A stretch of 6,331 nt of DNA from Acidobacteriota bacterium (GTDB taxonomy: Bacteria > Acidobacteriota > Terriglobia > Terriglobales > Acidobacteriaceae): NCBI GenBank assembly GCA_003225615.1, contig QIAS01000185.1, forward strand, positions 9,894-16,224. Reading direction: 5' to 3'. This document shows positions 5,541-6,331 of this stretch, piece after piece (within the stretch, counting starts at the first letter, position 1; every line of letters begins with the position of its first letter). The notes beneath the pieces were generated by a model. It saw nothing but the letters and a program-made list of their open reading frames with translations, was not told the DNA's origin and ran no database searches. Made by a program: the position numbers and the translations under genes.

Positions 5541-5560
5541 GTAACCTTCCGGACGTAACC
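5541..5560 (+). repeat. GTAACC direct repeat after the sigma factor gene
   Basis: GTAACC occurs at 5541-5546 and 5555-5560, 14 bp apart. The first copy begins 13 bases after the sigma gene stop. GTAAC-type hexamers occur as -35 elements of some ECF promoters, which gives this short pair some interest. The surrounding TGCAC..GTGCA (5535-5539, 5564-5568) can also form a weak stem without a T-run, so it is not a terminator. Confidence 0.25.
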
Positions 5561-5583
5561 AAAGTGCAATCGGCTTGCGTTGA
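5554..5583 (+). promoter_or_regulatory. Possible ECF-type promoter CGTAAC-N18-CGTTGA
   Basis: CGTAAC (5554-5559) and CGTTGA (5578-5583) equal, as I recall, the -35 and -10 consensus of the Streptomyces ECF factor BldN, but the spacer is 18 rather than 16 bases. ECF promoters commonly carry an AAC core at -35 and CGT at -10. Its position after an ECF sigma gene and before an exported-protein gene makes it plausible, but the spacing counts against it. Confidence 0.2.
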
Positions 5584-5609
5584 CAGCCCCCGGCATCCCA
5601 GACCATACT
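5580..5609 (+). promoter_or_regulatory. Candidate sigma70-type promoter of the exported-protein gene
   Basis: A perfect -35 TTGACA (5580-5585) is followed after 18 bases by CATACT (5604-5609), which matches TATAAT at four positions including the key A and final T. Transcription would start near 5616 and leave a leader of about 110 bases. It shares bases 5580-5583 with the possible ECF -10 element, so the two readings are mutually exclusive. Confidence 0.4.
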
Positions 5610-5714
5610 CCCATAACTGGCCGACACACATCATCTTAGGCATAGGACAGACATTCGGCGAACAAGACTGATAGCGTAGATTGGCACACGAGAGCTGTAC
5701 TCATGCCGACTCCT

Positions 5715-5719
5715 GGAGG
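5715..5719 (+). promoter_or_regulatory. Ribosome binding site of the exported-protein gene
   Basis: GGAGG lies six bases before the ATG at 5726. It is the strongest start signal nearby and identifies the first codon of a reading frame that stays open to the end of the window. Confidence 0.7.
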
Positions 5720-5725
5720 AAATCG

Positions 5726-6331
5726 ATGTTTTTAACCCGACCTGTGTGCGGGACGAAAATGCCTGCGCGGCTCGTCCTGACAGTATCCTGCCTGCTAGGA
5801 CTGGCGGGCACGATCTTGTACCTCGGCCATAGGAGCGTGAACCACGCTTCAGCCATGCAGCCGCCGGCTATGTCTTCGGCCCCGGCAGTTAACAAGTCTC
5901 GCCTTCTGGAGGGCTGGGGCGCGCTTCCTCTCGCCTTCGAGCGCAACGACGGCCAGGCAGATTCGCAAGTGAAGTATCTCGCCCGCGGACGCGGCTACAC
6001 CCTGTTTCTCACCCCCTCGGAAGCCGTGCTGTCTATGGCCGTACCCCAGAAAGAGCACCAGACTGAGCCCGCCCCTACCAGGCGCGGTGAGATCAAATCG
6101 CATCCGCAGAGCGTGGCCGATGTGCGCATGAAGCTTGTTCACACCGCAGCTCAGCCCCGTGTAGCGGGACAAAATACATTGCCGGGCGTTACCAATTATC
6201 TAATCGGCAACGATCCCAAAAAATGGCGGACGTCCATCCCCCGCTATTCGCGTGTGCACTACCGCAACGTTTATCCAGGCGTCGATCTTGCTTTCTACGG
6301 CGCGCAAAAGAATCTGGAATTCGACTTTCTG
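5726..6331 (+). CDS. Exported SBBP-repeat/DUF7948-type protein, N-terminal part (partial)
   Basis: The reading frame is open for 202 codons to the right edge with no stop, so the gene continues outside. Residues 14-33 (ARLVLTVSCLLGLAGTILYL) form a single hydrophobic segment after a basic start, a signal peptide or membrane anchor. No canonical lipobox precedes Cys22. A flexible Ala/Pro/Ser linker covers about 40-57. The domain start LPLAFERNDGQADSQVKYLARG (67-88), GYTLFLTPSEAVL (90-102), VTNYLIGNDPKKWRTSIPRY (155-174) and VYPGVDLAFYG (182-192) match the conserved N-terminal domain of long acidobacterial secreted proteins, as I recall them. These usually continue into SBBP seven-bladed beta-propeller repeats and often Ig-like domains. 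The function of the family is not established; an extracellular binding or surface role is inferred. Charged residues 108-128 form a poorly conserved insert. Confidence 0.8.
   Translation, partial: MFLTRPVCGTKMPARLVLTVSCLLGLAGTILYLGHRSVNHASAMQPPAMSSAPAVNKSRLLEGWGALPLAFERNDGQADSQVKYLARGRGYTLFLTPSEAVLSMAVPQKEHQTEPAPTRRGEIKSHPQSVADVRMKLVHTAAQPRVAGQNTLPGVTNYLIGNDPKKWRTSIPRYSRVHYRNVYPGVDLAFYGAQKNLEFDFL

Overview
The window looks like a chromosomal segment of a moderately high-GC bacterium, most likely an acidobacterium (Terriglobia/Koribacter-like). This inference rests on the secreted protein at the right edge, whose motif pattern (LPLAFERNDGQADSQVKYLARG, then YLIGNDPKKWRT and YPGVDLAFYG) I recognise from the large SBBP-repeat/DUF7948 families of that phylum, and on the style of the intergenic repeat and ECF sigma factor. 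No phage, transposon, CRISPR array or obvious defence system is visible.

Left part (1-2272): the first nine codons of a leftward gene run off the left edge. A 473-bp divergent intergenic region separates it from lldP, a complete lactate permease gene (589 aa). This intergenic region is rich in sites. It has a perfect CRP-type palindrome, TGTGA-N6-TCACA, and a pair of GTCATAAC repeats two helical turns apart. It also has a TTGACA-N17-TATACG promoter whose -10 sits inside a 22-bp inverted repeat, and a hairpin just before the lldP ribosome binding site.

Middle (2273-4550): cstA (carbon starvation protein A, a pyruvate/peptide-type transporter family) lies on the minus strand, convergent with lldP. 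It is broken. About 56 bp that should encode the loop and helix before [12 protein letters not shown] are missing, so the gene falls into two overlapping reading frames. The convergent gap holds a 10-bp-period GTG repeat. Upstream of cstA, on the same strand, is an intact tRNA-Lys(UUU) gene with an encoded CCA end.

Right part (4551-6331): an ECF-type RNA polymerase sigma factor (sigma2 and sigma4 domains, with an unusual basic N-terminal extension and no adjacent anti-sigma gene) is followed after 198 bp by the start of a membrane-anchored or secreted beta-propeller-type protein. That gap carries a sigma70-like promoter overlapping a possible ECF-type promoter.

Taken together, lldP and cstA suggest uptake of small C3 carboxylates (lactate, and pyruvate or peptides), with the CRP-type site hinting at carbon-status control. 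The sigma factor and the exported protein may form a separate envelope-related unit. I see no clearly undescribed system. The items most worth a second look are the cstA break and the regulatory architecture between 130 and 480.
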